Shown: positions 24,728-33,886, counted from the stretch's first letter. The stretch is 64,000 nt of DNA from Pseudomonas sp. R5(2019) (GCF_009905435.1 NZ_JAAAMT010000008.1:1-64000), one strand, 5' to 3'. Translations and numbers: made by a program. Notes: generated from the letters alone by a model not told the origin.

Positions 24728-26317
24728 TTATGGCCCCGATTCAGTCATTGCAATTCCTTTGCGCCCCAATTGTTTGACGCCGTACATGGCCCGATCCGCC
24801 GCGTTAAGTAAGGTGTCAAGGTTGCGACCATGAAGCGGACACAGTGAAACTCCGATACTGCACGTCACTGAAAGCTCTCCTGCCGAGGTTGAAATTGGCT
24901 TGCAGATTGCGTCCAGCAATTTCTCGGCTTTGATTTCAGCACTCTCGGAGGTCATAAGGTCTGTCATCAGCACGACGAATTCATCGCCGCCGTAGCGTGC
25001 AATGGTGTCACCCGTACGGATGGCTTGCAGCATGCGCGCTGCGACGGTACGCAACACTTGATCGCCGATCTCATGGCCATACTGGTCATTGATTGTCTTG
25101 AAATGATCCAGATCGATCAGCAGCACGGCAAATGGAACGCCGTTCAGTTGCCAGTCAGAAAACGCTTGATTGAATCGATCGGAAAAAAGATAGCGATTGG
25201 GCAGTTGGGTGAGCACATCATGGGAGGCCCGATACGCTGAGCGTTCGTGTTCGATCGCGGCCTTTTCTATCGCCCTGAAATGTCGAATCAGCACCATAGG
25301 CATGAGCACCAATCCCCCTCCCAATAGAGCAAGAATCATCATGATTTCAACGGTCAGAACATCCCGCAGACGCAACTGACGCTCAAACAACAAGGTCATG
25401 GGTTGCGAGGCGCTCGCTATTTCGACACGATCGCTTAGCAGTGGCATCAACAGACGATCCAGAAAGCCGACACGTCCGTGCACCGTTGAAAACACTTCAC
25501 TTTCAGCTCCAGCGACGTTTTTCAGGACGGCACGGATGCGCACGTGTGAATCGACGTTCGCATGCTCCACCGCCTCCAGTAGCGATCCGGTTTTGATCAA
25601 CAGCAATGCGACCATAGCGCTGCCGAAAAAATTCGGTTTGGAATGATCTCTCGCCTGGTCAGGCCGACTGACAGACCGCATCAGAATGTAGGCGCTGCCC
25701 CCCTCATACATCGAGAACACCGGCGAAACAACGGGCTTGGGATTGTTGTGGGTGCGCGCCAGGGCGTAGGAGAGATAGGCGACAGTTTCCAGTCTGACGC
25801 CATAGATTGCCGTGGCCTGGGGAAGCAACGGATACATGAACAACACGGGCCAGGTTTCGCCCAGAGAAACCTGAGGCAGCGGCGGTTGCCGAGTCAGGCT
25901 TGGGAAATCCTTGAGTTTAAAGTCAGATCGCCACGTGCTGCGCAGTAGCGCTTCAAAGGCCGCCTCCTCAGCAATAGGCACTGCCCGAGCCGCTTCGAGC
26001 ATGTAGATGTGAGGGTAAGCCGTCAACACAACGGAGGCATAGCGGGTCGCAGCCTCCGAGTCATACTGATCAACGGCCTGGAGAAATGCCGAAAAGCCTG
26101 CCAATACCGCCTCATTGGTGTCGAGCTGATTGCGCACGATGCTGGAAATTTTCTCCACGTGATCTGCAAAGCGCGTTTCTCGACGATGGATTTCCGACTT
26201 CAAGAGCAACCAGGCGCAAAAGCCTGTCAGTCCCACAGCAAGGAGAATGAATCCCACGAGAGCACGGCGGCGCTTGGTCAACATCATCCTGATTATTCCG
26301 ACGCGAAGAGTGTGCAT
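24728..26317 (-). CDS. Membrane diguanylate cyclase with periplasmic CHASE-type sensor
   Basis: 529 residues. A transmembrane helix near residues 20-40 (ALVGFILLAVGLTGFCAWLL), a ~270-residue periplasmic segment of CHASE type, and a second helix at about 320-345 (MMILALLGGGLVLMPMVLI) precede a GGDEF domain. ARYGGDEFVVLM is an intact active site, and RTGD five residues before it is the product-inhibition I-site. It should make cyclic di-GMP in response to an extracellular signal. It stands alone, convergent with the SDR gene. Confidence 0.92.
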   Translation of the reverse strand: MHTLRVGIIRMMLTKRRRALVGFILLAVGLTGFCAWLLLKSEIHRRETRFADHVEKISSIVRNQLDTNEAVLAGFSAFLQAVDQYDSEAATRYASVVLTAYPHIYMLEAARAVPIAEEAAFEALLRSTWRSDFKLKDFPSLTRQPPLPQVSLGETWPVLFMYPLLPQATAIYGVRLETVAYLSYALARTHNNPKPVVSPVFSMYEGGSAYILMRSVSRPDQARDHSKPNFFGSAMVALLLIKTGSLLEAVEHANVDSHVRIRAVLKNVAGAESEVFSTVHGRVGFLDRLLMPLLSDRVEIASASQPMTLLFERQLRLRDVLTVEIMMILALLGGGLVLMPMVLIRHFRAIEKAAIEHERSAYRASHDVLTQLPNRYLFSDRFNQAFSDWQLNGVPFAVLLIDLDHFKTINDQYGHEIGDQVLRTVAARMLQAIRTGDTIARYGGDEFVVLMTDLMTSESAEIKAEKLLDAICKPISTSAGELSVTCSIGVSLCPLHGRNLDTLLNAADRAMYGVKQLGRKGIAMTESGP

Positions 26318-26576
26318 ATCGCCCTAGGCCAGTCACCTTCAAAACAACTGAAGCTGTTGTGGGGACGCCGGGAGTAAGGATTGATTCGTAATAACGAGTT
26401 ACCGCAAAAGCCTGAGTGTTTTTTCTTCTGCCTGCCCCACCCATCAAGCTAGCAAAACGCCACTCCAGCGTCCAATGCACACGTCTGAAACTATCTGAAA
26501 CAGCCGCGCCATTTTTTGTGCCATCTCGAAAAGCGGGGGCAAGCGACTAATGCCAGTCAGTTAAGGCGAGATCCAT

Positions 26577-26616
26577 GTAGGAGCGGACCTGGCCGCGATG
26601 GGCCGCGAAGCGGCCC
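26577..26616. repeat. REP-like extragenic palindrome
   Basis: GTAGGAGCGG followed by the GC-rich hairpin GGCCGCGATGGGCCGCGAAG and CGGCCCC. This matches the general form of Pseudomonas REP elements (GTAGGAGC head plus stem-loop). A single copy. Confidence 0.6.
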
Positions 26617-26701
26617 CTTGGGCCAGCGACATCTGCGAATCAACTTGCGATTGCAGGCGGTTTCAGAATCGCCAGGGCCGCTGCGCAGCCCATCAGAAAT
26701 G

Positions 26702-26744
26702 AAAAACCCCGCAAGCCGGCCGAGGTAGTCCGGGTGCGGGGCTT
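26702..26744 (-). terminator. Terminator of the aldo/keto reductase operon
   Basis: On the minus strand AAAGCCCCGCA pairs with TGCGGGGTTTTTC: CCCCGCA at 26707-26713 and TGCGGGG at 26735-26741, with a U-run on the minus transcript. It lies about 60 bases after the stop at 26802. Confidence 0.75.
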
Positions 26745-26801
26745 TCAATAGTGGGAGTAGCCAGGCTGTGTTCAGCCTGGCGTCCCTGCCATCGTCACCG
26801 T

Positions 26802-27818
26802 TCAATCCGGCGTTGGAGCATCTTCTCTGAGCAAACCAGCCTGCTTCAGGCTTTTCCAGAATTCTGACGGAATCGGCTGGCTGAACCACTCCACATTCTT
26901 GTCGACTTGGGCAGGTGTGCGAGTCCCGGCAACGAACGATGGAATGGCAGGGTGGGCGACCACAAACTGCATCGCCGCTGCCGGCAGCGGGACTTCAAAC
27001 TCTCGGCATACCGATTCGATTGCTCGGACCTTCTCCAACACCGCCGGCGGCGCGGGGGCATAGTTATAGCGCGCTCCCTCGATAGCACCGGTGGCTAGAA
27101 TTCCCGAGTTGAAGCCGCCGCCGATCAACACTGCAGCACCCCGTTCTTCGCACAGGGGCAAGAACTCATCCAATGACTCCTGCTCCAGAAGTGTGTAACG
27201 CCCTGCCAGCAGGAAGCAGTCAAAGTCCCGTTGCTTCAGGGCCTCGTGACAGACCTGCCATTCGTTCACGCCGACACCGATGGCTTTGACCACACCTTGG
27301 TCTCGAAGTGATTCCAGGGCACGCCAGGCACCCTCCATGGCCTGCTTGAACACCTCAGGTTGATCGGCGCCCCGAGTAAAGACATCGATATCGTGGATGA
27401 AGCAGATGTCTATTCGTTCCAGAGCCAGGCGCTGTAGGGAATCTTCGAACGAACGCATGGTGCCATCGTAGCTGTAGTCGAAGATCATTTCGTTGGGTGC
27501 CGCATTATTCCAAGGGCTGAAATCAATCTGCGAGCGAGGTTTGGGTTTGAGGATTCGGCCGACCTTTGAAGAGAGGACGAAGTCGTCGCGATTTTTCCAG
27601 CGTAGCGAATGCCCGGTACGCAGTTCTGCCAATCCGTGCCCATACATAGGTGCGGTATCAAACAGCCGTACGCCGCCTTCCCATGCCCGTTGGAACATTG
27701 CATCCGAAGTGGCTTCATCGGTGGGCGCAAACAGGTTTCCGACAGCCGAGGTGCCAAGCGCGAGGCTTGAAACATCCAGGTTGATTCGGCCGAATTTTCT
27801 TTTTGTGGACGGCAGCAT
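26802..27818 (-). CDS. Aldo/keto reductase of the D-threo-aldose 1-dehydrogenase (fucose dehydrogenase) type
   Basis: 338 residues. SSLALGTSAVGNLF, VRLFDTAPMYGHGLAE (catalytic Asp and Tyr) and DFVLSSKVGRILK (catalytic Lys) are the AKR active site; IDICFIHDIDVF supplies the histidine region. The group oxidises sugars such as L-fucose or D-threo-aldoses, or pyridoxal, at the aldehyde/hemiacetal carbon with NAD(P). It is the last gene of a five-gene minus-strand operon (acyl-CoA dehydrogenase first) and fits oxidation of a sugar-like intermediate. The substrate cannot be fixed from sequence. Confidence 0.88.
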   Translation of the reverse strand: MLPSTKRKFGRINLDVSSLALGTSAVGNLFAPTDEATSDAMFQRAWEGGVRLFDTAPMYGHGLAELRTGHSLRWKNRDDFVLSSKVGRILKPKPRSQIDFSPWNNAAPNEMIFDYSYDGTMRSFEDSLQRLALERIDICFIHDIDVFTRGADQPEVFKQAMEGAWRALESLRDQGVVKAIGVGVNEWQVCHEALKQRDFDCFLLAGRYTLLEQESLDEFLPLCEERGAAVLIGGGFNSGILATGAIEGARYNYAPAPPAVLEKVRAIESVCREFEVPLPAAAMQFVVAHPAIPSFVAGTRTPAQVDKNVEWFSQPIPSEFWKSLKQAGLLREDAPTPD

Positions 27819-27930
27819 GCGTGTATCTCCAGAAGCAGCGGGTGGGTGTTGTTCTTACCTGGGTGACTTACTGGTTTGACGCTTTGTGGAAACTGGAATG
27901 AGAAGTAACGATGTGTCTTGGGTGCGCTTC

Positions 27931-28788
27931 TCAACACACTTCCTGCAGGCGTTGTGCGCAGGTTTTCAGGACGTGCTCTTCTTCAAGCGTCCACCATCGA
28001 TCCCGGGAAAAAATCTCGACTTCAATCGGGCCGCGATAACCGGCCGCTTCAACGCTATGCCGGATTCCCTGTAGATCAATGACGCCATCACCCATCATGC
28101 CGCGGTCCAGGAGCATGTCACGGGTAGGAACCAGCCAATCGGAGACATGCAGGCCTAGGATCCTTTGCTGCATGCCAGCTCGCTCGATCTGCCCATGCAG
28201 CTTTGGGTCCCACCAGCAGTGATACACATCCACGGCTACCCCGAGCGAATCAAATCCTTGCGGCTCGATTTGCTCACACAGATCAAGGGCCTGCTCTAGT
28301 GTCGAGAGGCATGATCGGTCGGCAGCGTACATCGGATGAAGAGGTTCCAACGCCAGCGCTATGCCATGACTTCTGGCTTGCTCGCGCAGCAGTGAGATGC
28401 CCTCTGTGACTTGAGCCCTGGCGCCGGCAATATCTTTGGAGCCCTCGGGCAGGCCACCCACAACCATGACGAAACAGTCAGCCTGTAGTTCTGCGGCCTC
28501 CTTGATGGCGTTGCCATTATCCAGCAATGATTTCTTGAATCCGTCACTGTCCTGGGCGGTCAGGTAGGTGGAGCGGCAATAAGCATTGACCTTCAGGCCG
28601 CTGTCGCGCAGTTGTCGGCCGACCTTGCGCAAGTCTCGACCTTCCATGTCCCTGCGCCAAGGGGCTATGGCGCCAAAACCTGCTCGGGCGATGAGCTCCA
28701 GGGTTTGCTCGACGGGCAGCCGGTGGCCAAGGGTCGCCGTGTTGATCGAGCACAGGTCCAACTGGTTGACCAATGAACGTAAGGACAT
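27931..28788 (-). CDS. Sugar phosphate isomerase/epimerase-like (xylose isomerase TIM barrel) protein
   Basis: 285 residues from ATG 28788; the immediately preceding ATG at 28791 is possible, but AGGGAG is better spaced for the second. TIM-barrel motifs with metal ligands are visible: ALALEPLHPMYAAD (Glu, His), AVDVYHCWWDP (Asp, His), LGLHVSDWLVP (His) and PIEVEIFSRDRWW (Glu). These proteins isomerise or epimerise keto-sugars or act on inositol-like compounds. It lies between the DUF993 and aldo/keto reductase genes of the minus-strand operon, separated from DUF993 by a REP pair. Confidence 0.85.
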   Translation of the reverse strand: MSLRSLVNQLDLCSINTATLGHRLPVEQTLELIARAGFGAIAPWRRDMEGRDLRKVGRQLRDSGLKVNAYCRSTYLTAQDSDGFKKSLLDNGNAIKEAAELQADCFVMVVGGLPEGSKDIAGARAQVTEGISLLREQARSHGIALALEPLHPMYAADRSCLSTLEQALDLCEQIEPQGFDSLGVAVDVYHCWWDPKLHGQIERAGMQQRILGLHVSDWLVPTRDMLLDRGMMGDGVIDLQGIRHSVEAAGYRGPIEVEIFSRDRWWTLEEEHVLKTCAQRLQEVC

Positions 28789-28813
28789 CATCTTCTCCCT
28801 GCAAATGAATCGC

Positions 28814-29022
28814 TCAGGCCCTGAACAGGCCTGGCAGGTTGCTGACAAACCCCCTGTAGGAGCAAGGCTTGCCTGCGATGCAGGCGCCGCTGTGCTCCTG
28901 ATACAACGCGGCGCCTGCATCGCGGCGGTTCGGCGCTCCGACAAGCCCAGCTCCTACCAGTCGAATCCAGCAGGTAAATTTGGGTTTGTCAGCAGTCTGT
29001 CAGGCCCTAAACAGGCCTGGCA
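28814..29022. repeat. REP doublet (REPIN) flanked by a 23-bp direct repeat
   Basis: GTAGGAGC at 28856 and its complement GCTCCTAC ending at 28957 bound two perfect 16-bp arms, GCGATGCAGGCGCCGC (28875-28890) and GCGGCGCCTGCATCGC (28908-28923). Outside lie near-identical 23-bp copies beginning TCAGGCCCT (28814-28836 and 29000-29022; one mismatch). An inverted pair TTGCTGACAAACCC / GGGTTTGTCAGCA lies just inside them. The doublet sits between two genes of the operon and may attenuate or stabilise the transcript. Confidence 0.75.
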
Positions 29023-29029
29023 TTGATTG

Positions 29030-30217
29030 TTACGCAGCCACGCCATGAATCTGCAGCAACTGACGCATCCTGATCACTGCGCGATCAGGATCGCTCAGCA
29101 ACCCTGCCTGATCGGCCAGGCGGAAGATTTCGCAGAAATAGGCCAGTGGTCGCATGGCCTGGTGGCCGTTGAGCATGACGAAGTGGTCCTGATGACCGTT
29201 GAGCCAGGCCAGGAAGACTACGCCGGTCTTGTAGTACTGGGTCGGTGCGCTGAAGATCAGGCGCGCCAGTGGCAATGTGGGGGCAAGCAGCTCGTTGTAA
29301 CGCGAGACGTTGCCTCGCTCCAGTGCCGTTAACGCTTGCGAGGCCGCAGGCGCGATGGCATCGAATATCCCGAGCAGGGCATGGGAATATCCTTGCTCAT
29401 CGCCTTGAATCAGTTCCGGATAGTTGAAGTCATCCCCGGTGTACATTTTGACCGAGGCCGGCAGCCGGCGACGCAGGGTGATTTCTTTGTCCTTGTCGAG
29501 CAACGAAAGCTTGATGCCATCAATCTTGTCTTCGTGCTCGTGAATGATCTCAAGGCAAGTCTCCAACGCAGCTTCAAACTGGGTGGTACCCCAGTATCCG
29601 TGAAGGGCAGGATCGAACATGTCTCCCAGCCAATGCAGAATGACCGGCTCCTGCGCATCAGCCAGGACGTTGCCGTACACCCGCCGATAGTCCTCCGGGC
29701 CTTTGGCAACGCGGGCCAATGCACGGCTGGCCATCAGGATAATGCGCCCGCCCAGCTTGCCGATGGCCTGATGTTGTTCGTCGTAGGCGCGCAATACGTC
29801 ATCCAGATTACGCGTATCTTCGGGCGCTAGCTGATCGGTGCCGCAGCCAGAAAAAACCATGGCTCCTTTGATGTCGCGAGTGTGCTCAAGCGTGTGCTGG
29901 ATCAACTTCAGTGCGGTGGGCCAATCCAGCCCCATGCCGCGCTGTGCGGTGTCCATCGCTTCAGCGATGCCAAGCCCTTGCTCCAGGAGGAAGCGCCGAT
30001 AGTGAAGGGTGCGCTCCCAGTCAATGGCGCTTGCACCTCCCGGCTGCCCGGCAGCCAGGGGATCGACCACCACATGAGCGGCGCTCAGTGCTATCCGATT
30101 TTCCGAGAATGGTCGCGCCAAAATAGGCAGAGGTGCCCCACACAGCCGGTAAGGTTCGACAACGCTGCGAGACGAAGCAGCGGATTCCAGAGTGGGCAAG
30201 TTGAGGGTCAGGGACAT
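29030..30217 (-). CDS. DUF993 family protein (dihydrodipicolinate synthase-like aldolase fold)
   Basis: 395 residues. DIKGAMVFSGCGTDQLAPED, GGRIILMASRALARVAKGPE, EPVILHWLGDMFDPALHGYW and KIDGIKLSLLDKDKE resemble the DUF993 family, a TIM-barrel group related to DHDPS/NAL aldolases. The lysine in GIKLSLLD is where the Schiff-base lysine of that superfamily sits. No reaction is established. Third gene of the minus-strand operon; a lyase step between the acyl-CoA and sugar-like enzymes would make sense, but is inference. Confidence 0.8.
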   Translation of the reverse strand: MSLTLNLPTLESAASSRSVVEPYRLCGAPLPILARPFSENRIALSAAHVVVDPLAAGQPGGASAIDWERTLHYRRFLLEQGLGIAEAMDTAQRGMGLDWPTALKLIQHTLEHTRDIKGAMVFSGCGTDQLAPEDTRNLDDVLRAYDEQHQAIGKLGGRIILMASRALARVAKGPEDYRRVYGNVLADAQEPVILHWLGDMFDPALHGYWGTTQFEAALETCLEIIHEHEDKIDGIKLSLLDKDKEITLRRRLPASVKMYTGDDFNYPELIQGDEQGYSHALLGIFDAIAPAASQALTALERGNVSRYNELLAPTLPLARLIFSAPTQYYKTGVVFLAWLNGHQDHFVMLNGHQAMRPLAYFCEIFRLADQAGLLSDPDRAVIRMRQLLQIHGVAA

Positions 30218-30235
30218 GAAATGTACTCCGGCAAA

Positions 30236-31006
30236 TCAGAATTTGGGAATCAACAGGCCGCCATCGACGGGTACCGCCTGGCCTACGGTGTAGGGCAGGC
30301 CACCACTGGCCATTGTGGTAATGACCTGGGCGACATCCTCGGGGGTGCCCCAGCGCTTGATGGCGGTCAGTCCGCGTTCGATCTGCGCGTCATAGCGTGC
30401 CTTGGAGGGAGCGGTCATTTCCGTTGCTATCAATCCTGGTTGGACCTCATAAACACCGATGCCTTCATCGGCCAGGCGGACCGCGAACAGCCTTGACGCC
30501 ATCGACAAGCCGGCCTTGGAGATTCCATATTCGCCACGCAGCACCGATACCGCGTGAACGTTGGAGGACGTAACAGTGACGATGCAGCGGTGGGCGCCTG
30601 CCGGCTTGTGTTTCACTAGCCGACGAGCGAAGGCTTGAGTCAGAAAGAAGGTGCCACGTGTATTCACACGTTGGCAGCGGTCGTAGCTCTCGGCACTCAC
30701 GTCCAACAGATCTCCCCTGGACATGACCGATACGCCGGCGTTGTTGACCAGGCACGACAATGGACCGATAGCCGCCTGTGCGGCATCGAGCAGCTGCTCG
30801 TGCTGCTCGATAGCAGCGATATCACCCTCCAGGGCAACGGCCTTGGCTCCCGATTCGATCACCGCTTGCAGGGTCGACTGCAACGCCTCATCGACCGTTA
30901 AGTCGACTAGAGCCAGGTCAAAGCCCGCTCGCGCCAAGGCAACGGCGGACGCTCGCCCAATTCCGCCTCGGGCGCCCGTGACCAGAGCAGTAGGTCGGGC
31001 ACTCAT
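30236..31006 (-). CDS. Short-chain dehydrogenase/reductase (FabG-like)
   Basis: 256 residues. ALVTGARGGIGRASAVALAR cofactor loop, LVNNAGVSVM, VTVTSSNVHA serine, and YGISKAGLS as the YxxxK pair are all present. The C-terminus GQAVPVDGGLLIPKF is normal. Predicted NAD(P)-dependent 3-hydroxyacyl or alcohol dehydrogenase. Its start overlaps the end of the acyl-CoA dehydrogenase gene by four bases (stop at 31003, start 31006), so the two are translationally coupled. Confidence 0.92.
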   Translation of the reverse strand: MSARPTALVTGARGGIGRASAVALARAGFDLALVDLTVDEALQSTLQAVIESGAKAVALEGDIAAIEQHEQLLDAAQAAIGPLSCLVNNAGVSVMSRGDLLDVSAESYDRCQRVNTRGTFFLTQAFARRLVKHKPAGAHRCIVTVTSSNVHAVSVLRGEYGISKAGLSMASRLFAVRLADEGIGVYEVQPGLIATEMTAPSKARYDAQIERGLTAIKRWGTPEDVAQVITTMASGGLPYTVGQAVPVDGGLLIPKF

Positions 31007-32148
31007 GAGCGACCACCGTTGTTCAGAAGTTCTCGAGCAATGATGGTGCGTTGGATCTGGTTGGTACCTTCGTAGATCTGAGTGATTTTTGCATCGCGGT
31101 ACAGCCGCTCGACCTCAAAGCCACGAATGAAGCCGCTGCCGCCAAACATCTGCACGGCATTGGCGGTTTGCGCGACCGCTACGTCCGACGCGAAGCACTT
31201 GGCCATTGAGCAGGCAATGGTTGCGTTGTCGTTCGCGTCCAGGCGTTGCGCCGCATCCTGCACAAGCAGGCGCGCGGCCCTGATGTCCTTGGCCATGTCG
31301 GCCAACATCCATTGCAGGCCCTGGTTGTCCGCGATCGGCTTGCCGAACTGTTTGCGCTGCGGAACATATTCAAGGGCGGCTTCAAGCCCGGCCTGGGCGA
31401 TGCCCACGGCCAAGGACGCAATACCCACGCGACCTTTGTCCAAGGCGCTCATCATGATGTGAAAGCCTCGGCCTTCCTGGCCCAGCAGCGCATCTTCAGC
31501 CAGCTCGACGTTATCGAAGTTCAGGCCGCCGACTTGCGAGGCCCGTTGGCCCATTTTGTGTTCTTTGGGCCCCTTGGAAACGCCAGGTAAGTGGCAGTCG
31601 ACAATGAAAATGCTCATGCCGCGCTTGCCCGCCTCCGGGTTGGTGCGAGCCAGTACGAATGCCAGGTCAGCAACGGGGGCGTTATGGATCCAGAGCTTTG
31701 AACCGTTGAGTTTCCAGCCGTTTTGCGTGCGCTCGGCCGTGGTTCGGATCCCAGAGACGTCAGACCCCGCATCGGCCTCGGTGATGCAGTAGGCGGGATG
31801 CTTGTGTGCGCTGAGCAAGGAAGGCAGGTAGCGCGCTTGCTGTTCGGCGCTGCCATGCACCGACAACAGCGTCCCAATCAGTTCAAGCAGTCCGCACTGG
31901 TCAGCGACTGAGGCGTAGCCACGGGACAGCTCTTCCATCACCAGTGCGTACGCGAGGCTGTCCAGCCCGGCGCCACCGAGTGTATCGGGAACAGTGATTC
32001 CAAAAAGTCCGAGCTCGCCCATCTGCCGATAAAGGTCGACGGGAAAGCTTTCATCGTGATCGAGTTTTTCAGCGAGCGGACGCACAGTCTGATCCGCGAA
32101 ACGGCGAGCCACATCACGAATCTGCAGGTGGATGTCAGAAAGTTGCAT
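31003..32148 (-). CDS. Acyl-CoA dehydrogenase
   Basis: 381 residues. YCITEADAGSDVSGIRTTAE is the acyl-CoA dehydrogenase signature, and YRDAKITQIYEGTNQIQRTI contains the catalytic glutamate (YEGT). Full length for the short/medium-chain group. First gene of the minus-strand operon, with a palindromic operator (32224-32237) about 75 bases upstream of its start. It likely passes electrons to the EtfBA encoded at 42.8-44.4 kb, which shares the same operator-controlled island. Confidence 0.93.
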   Translation of the reverse strand: MQLSDIHLQIRDVARRFADQTVRPLAEKLDHDESFPVDLYRQMGELGLFGITVPDTLGGAGLDSLAYALVMEELSRGYASVADQCGLLELIGTLLSVHGSAEQQARYLPSLLSAHKHPAYCITEADAGSDVSGIRTTAERTQNGWKLNGSKLWIHNAPVADLAFVLARTNPEAGKRGMSIFIVDCHLPGVSKGPKEHKMGQRASQVGGLNFDNVELAEDALLGQEGRGFHIMMSALDKGRVGIASLAVGIAQAGLEAALEYVPQRKQFGKPIADNQGLQWMLADMAKDIRAARLLVQDAAQRLDANDNATIACSMAKCFASDVAVAQTANAVQMFGGSGFIRGFEVERLYRDAKITQIYEGTNQIQRTIIARELLNNGGRS

Positions 32149-32223
32149 TGTTTTTTTTCCTTTCCGGGGAGCAGTGAACGGTGGGTTGTTTTCGGTCTCT
32201 GGCTCGACTAGAGTAAAGACACG

Positions 32224-32237
32224 TAACCAACTGGTTA
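32224..32237. promoter_or_regulatory. TetR-type operator site 1 (TAACCA-AC-TGGTTA)
   Basis: TAACCAACTGGTTA: two perfect 6-bp arms around a 2-bp centre. It lies between the divergent acyl-CoA dehydrogenase and CoA-transferase genes. The same half-sites occur at 34667 and 38076, both in control regions of the same island, which marks them as the binding site of one regulator, most likely the TetR protein encoded at 33887-34540. Confidence 0.8.
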
Positions 32238-32325
32238 TTTATTTAATGCGTCCTTTGGGAGCTCGTCAAGTGCTCTGTACACCAGAGGATGCAAGCAGCG
32301 AAGCGTTCACGAGGAGATAAAAAAA

Positions 32326-33837
32326 ATGAAAAGACGCTGTTCCTCTGCATCAGACGTCGTGTCCCTCATCGCGGATGGGGCCACCCTCGCGGTCTGTGGT
32401 TCGGGCACGTTGCTGGAGCCCGATGCCCTGCTGTTCGCGATCGAGGAATCGTTCCTGCGTACAGGTCATCCGCGCGATCTGACGATTGTTCACGCGCTGG
32501 GGATCGGGGATGGGCAGGGCAGTGGCCTGGAGCGTTTAGCCCACAAGGGATTGGTGCGCAAGGTCATCGGCGGACACTGGAGTTGGTCCGCGAAAATGCA
32601 GAAGCTGGCCAAGGACAATGAGATCGCGGCCTACAGCATTCCTGCTGGAGCGATCATGAGCCTGATGCGCGAAATCGGCGCGGGCCGCCCAGGGCTGATC
32701 ACCCATATTGGCCTTGGTACCTTTGCCGATCCGAATGTTTCTGGAGGGCGCTGCAATGAGCTAGCGACTGAGTCGATCGTCGAGCGTCTGGAAATCGACG
32801 GTAAGCCGTACTTGCGTTACAAGCCTTTCAAGGTGGATGTGGCGCTGGTGCGTGGCAGCCTTGCCGACCCAAGTGGCAACATCACCTTGGCCCATGAAGC
32901 CGCCGACCTGGATGTCTACGCGCTCGCACTCGCAGCGCATAACAGTGGCGGGAAGGTCTTTGTACAGGTCCGGGAGCTGAGCGAGACCCCGTTCGTTCCT
33001 GCTCGTATGGTGCGAATTCCCGGCGTACTCGTCGACGACGTAGTGCTGGCACCTGAGCAACGTCAGTGTCTGGCATCGGATTACGATCCTGAGATAAGCG
33101 GTGAATGCTTACCACGTCCCGAAAGGCCTGACTCCCCACTTCCTGAAGACATTCGTCGCATTATCGCCCAGCGTGCGGCGGATGAGTTTACGCCTGGCAT
33201 GTCACTGAATTTCGGCTTCGGCATTCCCGCAGGCATTCCTTCACTGCTCGCTGAGCGCGGACTGCAAGACCAATACTGGGGCAGTATCGAGCAAGGCATT
33301 CACAATGGCCGGATGATGGATGGCGCGATGTTTGGTGCGGCCCGATTTCCTCAGGCGATTGTGACTTCGCTGGACCAGTTCGATTTTTACAGTGGTGGTG
33401 GGGTAGATCTGGCATTCCTCGGTATGGGCGAGATGGATCAGTTTGGCAACGTCAACGTATCAAGCCTCGGCGGGCGTCTGGTGGGGCCTGGTGGCTTCGT
33501 CGACATCACCCAAGGTGCACGCAAAGTTGTGTTTTGCGGTGCTTTCGAAGCCAAGGGGCTGCAGGTGGAGCGTCATGGCTCTGAGCTCGCCATTGTTCGC
33601 CCGGGTGAGGTCCCCAAGTTGGTCGAGCAGGTTAGCCACATCACCTTCAGTGGGCCGCAGGCGTTGGTATCAGGGAAAGAAGTCCTGTATGTCACTGAAC
33701 GTGCGGTCTTCCGTCTGGTGGAAGGAGGCATTGAGCTGGTCGAGGTGGCGCAGGGCGTGGATCCGCAGCGTGATGTCCTCGACCGGATGTCATTTAAACC
33801 TTTGGTGCGCGACCCAAGGTTCGTGGCTCTGAAATGA
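32326..33837 (+). CDS. Acyl-CoA: carboxylate CoA-transferase (YdiF/propionate CoA-transferase type)
   Basis: 503 residues with both CoA-transferase halves fused. The N-terminal half has GSGTLLEPDALLFAIEESFL and LVRKVIGGHWSW. The C-terminal half has NFGFGIPAGIPSLLAERGLQ and WGSIEQGIHNG, whose glutamate (SIEQG) forms the CoA thioester. This class activates short organic acids using acetyl- or similar CoA. It is divergent from the acyl-CoA dehydrogenase and shares its operator. It probably activates the acid made by the aldehyde dehydrogenase at 34.8 kb. Confidence 0.9.
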   Translation: MKRRCSSASDVVSLIADGATLAVCGSGTLLEPDALLFAIEESFLRTGHPRDLTIVHALGIGDGQGSGLERLAHKGLVRKVIGGHWSWSAKMQKLAKDNEIAAYSIPAGAIMSLMREIGAGRPGLITHIGLGTFADPNVSGGRCNELATESIVERLEIDGKPYLRYKPFKVDVALVRGSLADPSGNITLAHEAADLDVYALALAAHNSGGKVFVQVRELSETPFVPARMVRIPGVLVDDVVLAPEQRQCLASDYDPEISGECLPRPERPDSPLPEDIRRIIAQRAADEFTPGMSLNFGFGIPAGIPSLLAERGLQDQYWGSIEQGIHNGRMMDGAMFGAARFPQAIVTSLDQFDFYSGGGVDLAFLGMGEMDQFGNVNVSSLGGRLVGPGGFVDITQGARKVVFCGAFEAKGLQVERHGSELAIVRPGEVPKLVEQVSHITFSGPQALVSGKEVLYVTERAVFRLVEGGIELVEVAQGVDPQRDVLDRMSFKPLVRDPRFVALK

Positions 33838-33848
33838 CCAGTGCTCCT

Positions 33849-33879
33849 CTGATCATCGCCATAGCAAGGGGATGATCAG
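33849..33879. terminator. Hairpin between convergent CoA-transferase and tetR genes
   Basis: CTGATCATC at 33849-33857 pairs with GATGATCAG at 33871-33879. It lies between the two convergent stops. There is no good U-run, so a bidirectional terminator role is only likely. Confidence 0.45.
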
Positions 33880-33886
33880 ATATCCA

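Larger units (their letters stand above)
26318..26801. other. Intergenic region with REP-like palindrome and terminator
   Basis: 484 bases between the cyclase promoter and the end of the aldo/keto reductase gene. It contains a REP-like element at 26577-26616 and a terminator at 26702-26744, listed separately. No convincing gene is present. Confidence 0.5.

Noticed and set aside
24589..24777. 62-codon GTG frame after the SDR gene with an AGGAG upstream
   Set aside because: Extends into the end of the cyclase gene on the other strand and has no recognisable domain; too weak to annotate.
28856..28957. CRISPR-like repeat
   Set aside because: Only two inverted units with the GTAGGAGC head; this is a REP doublet, not an array. 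No CRISPR or cas genes are seen in the window.
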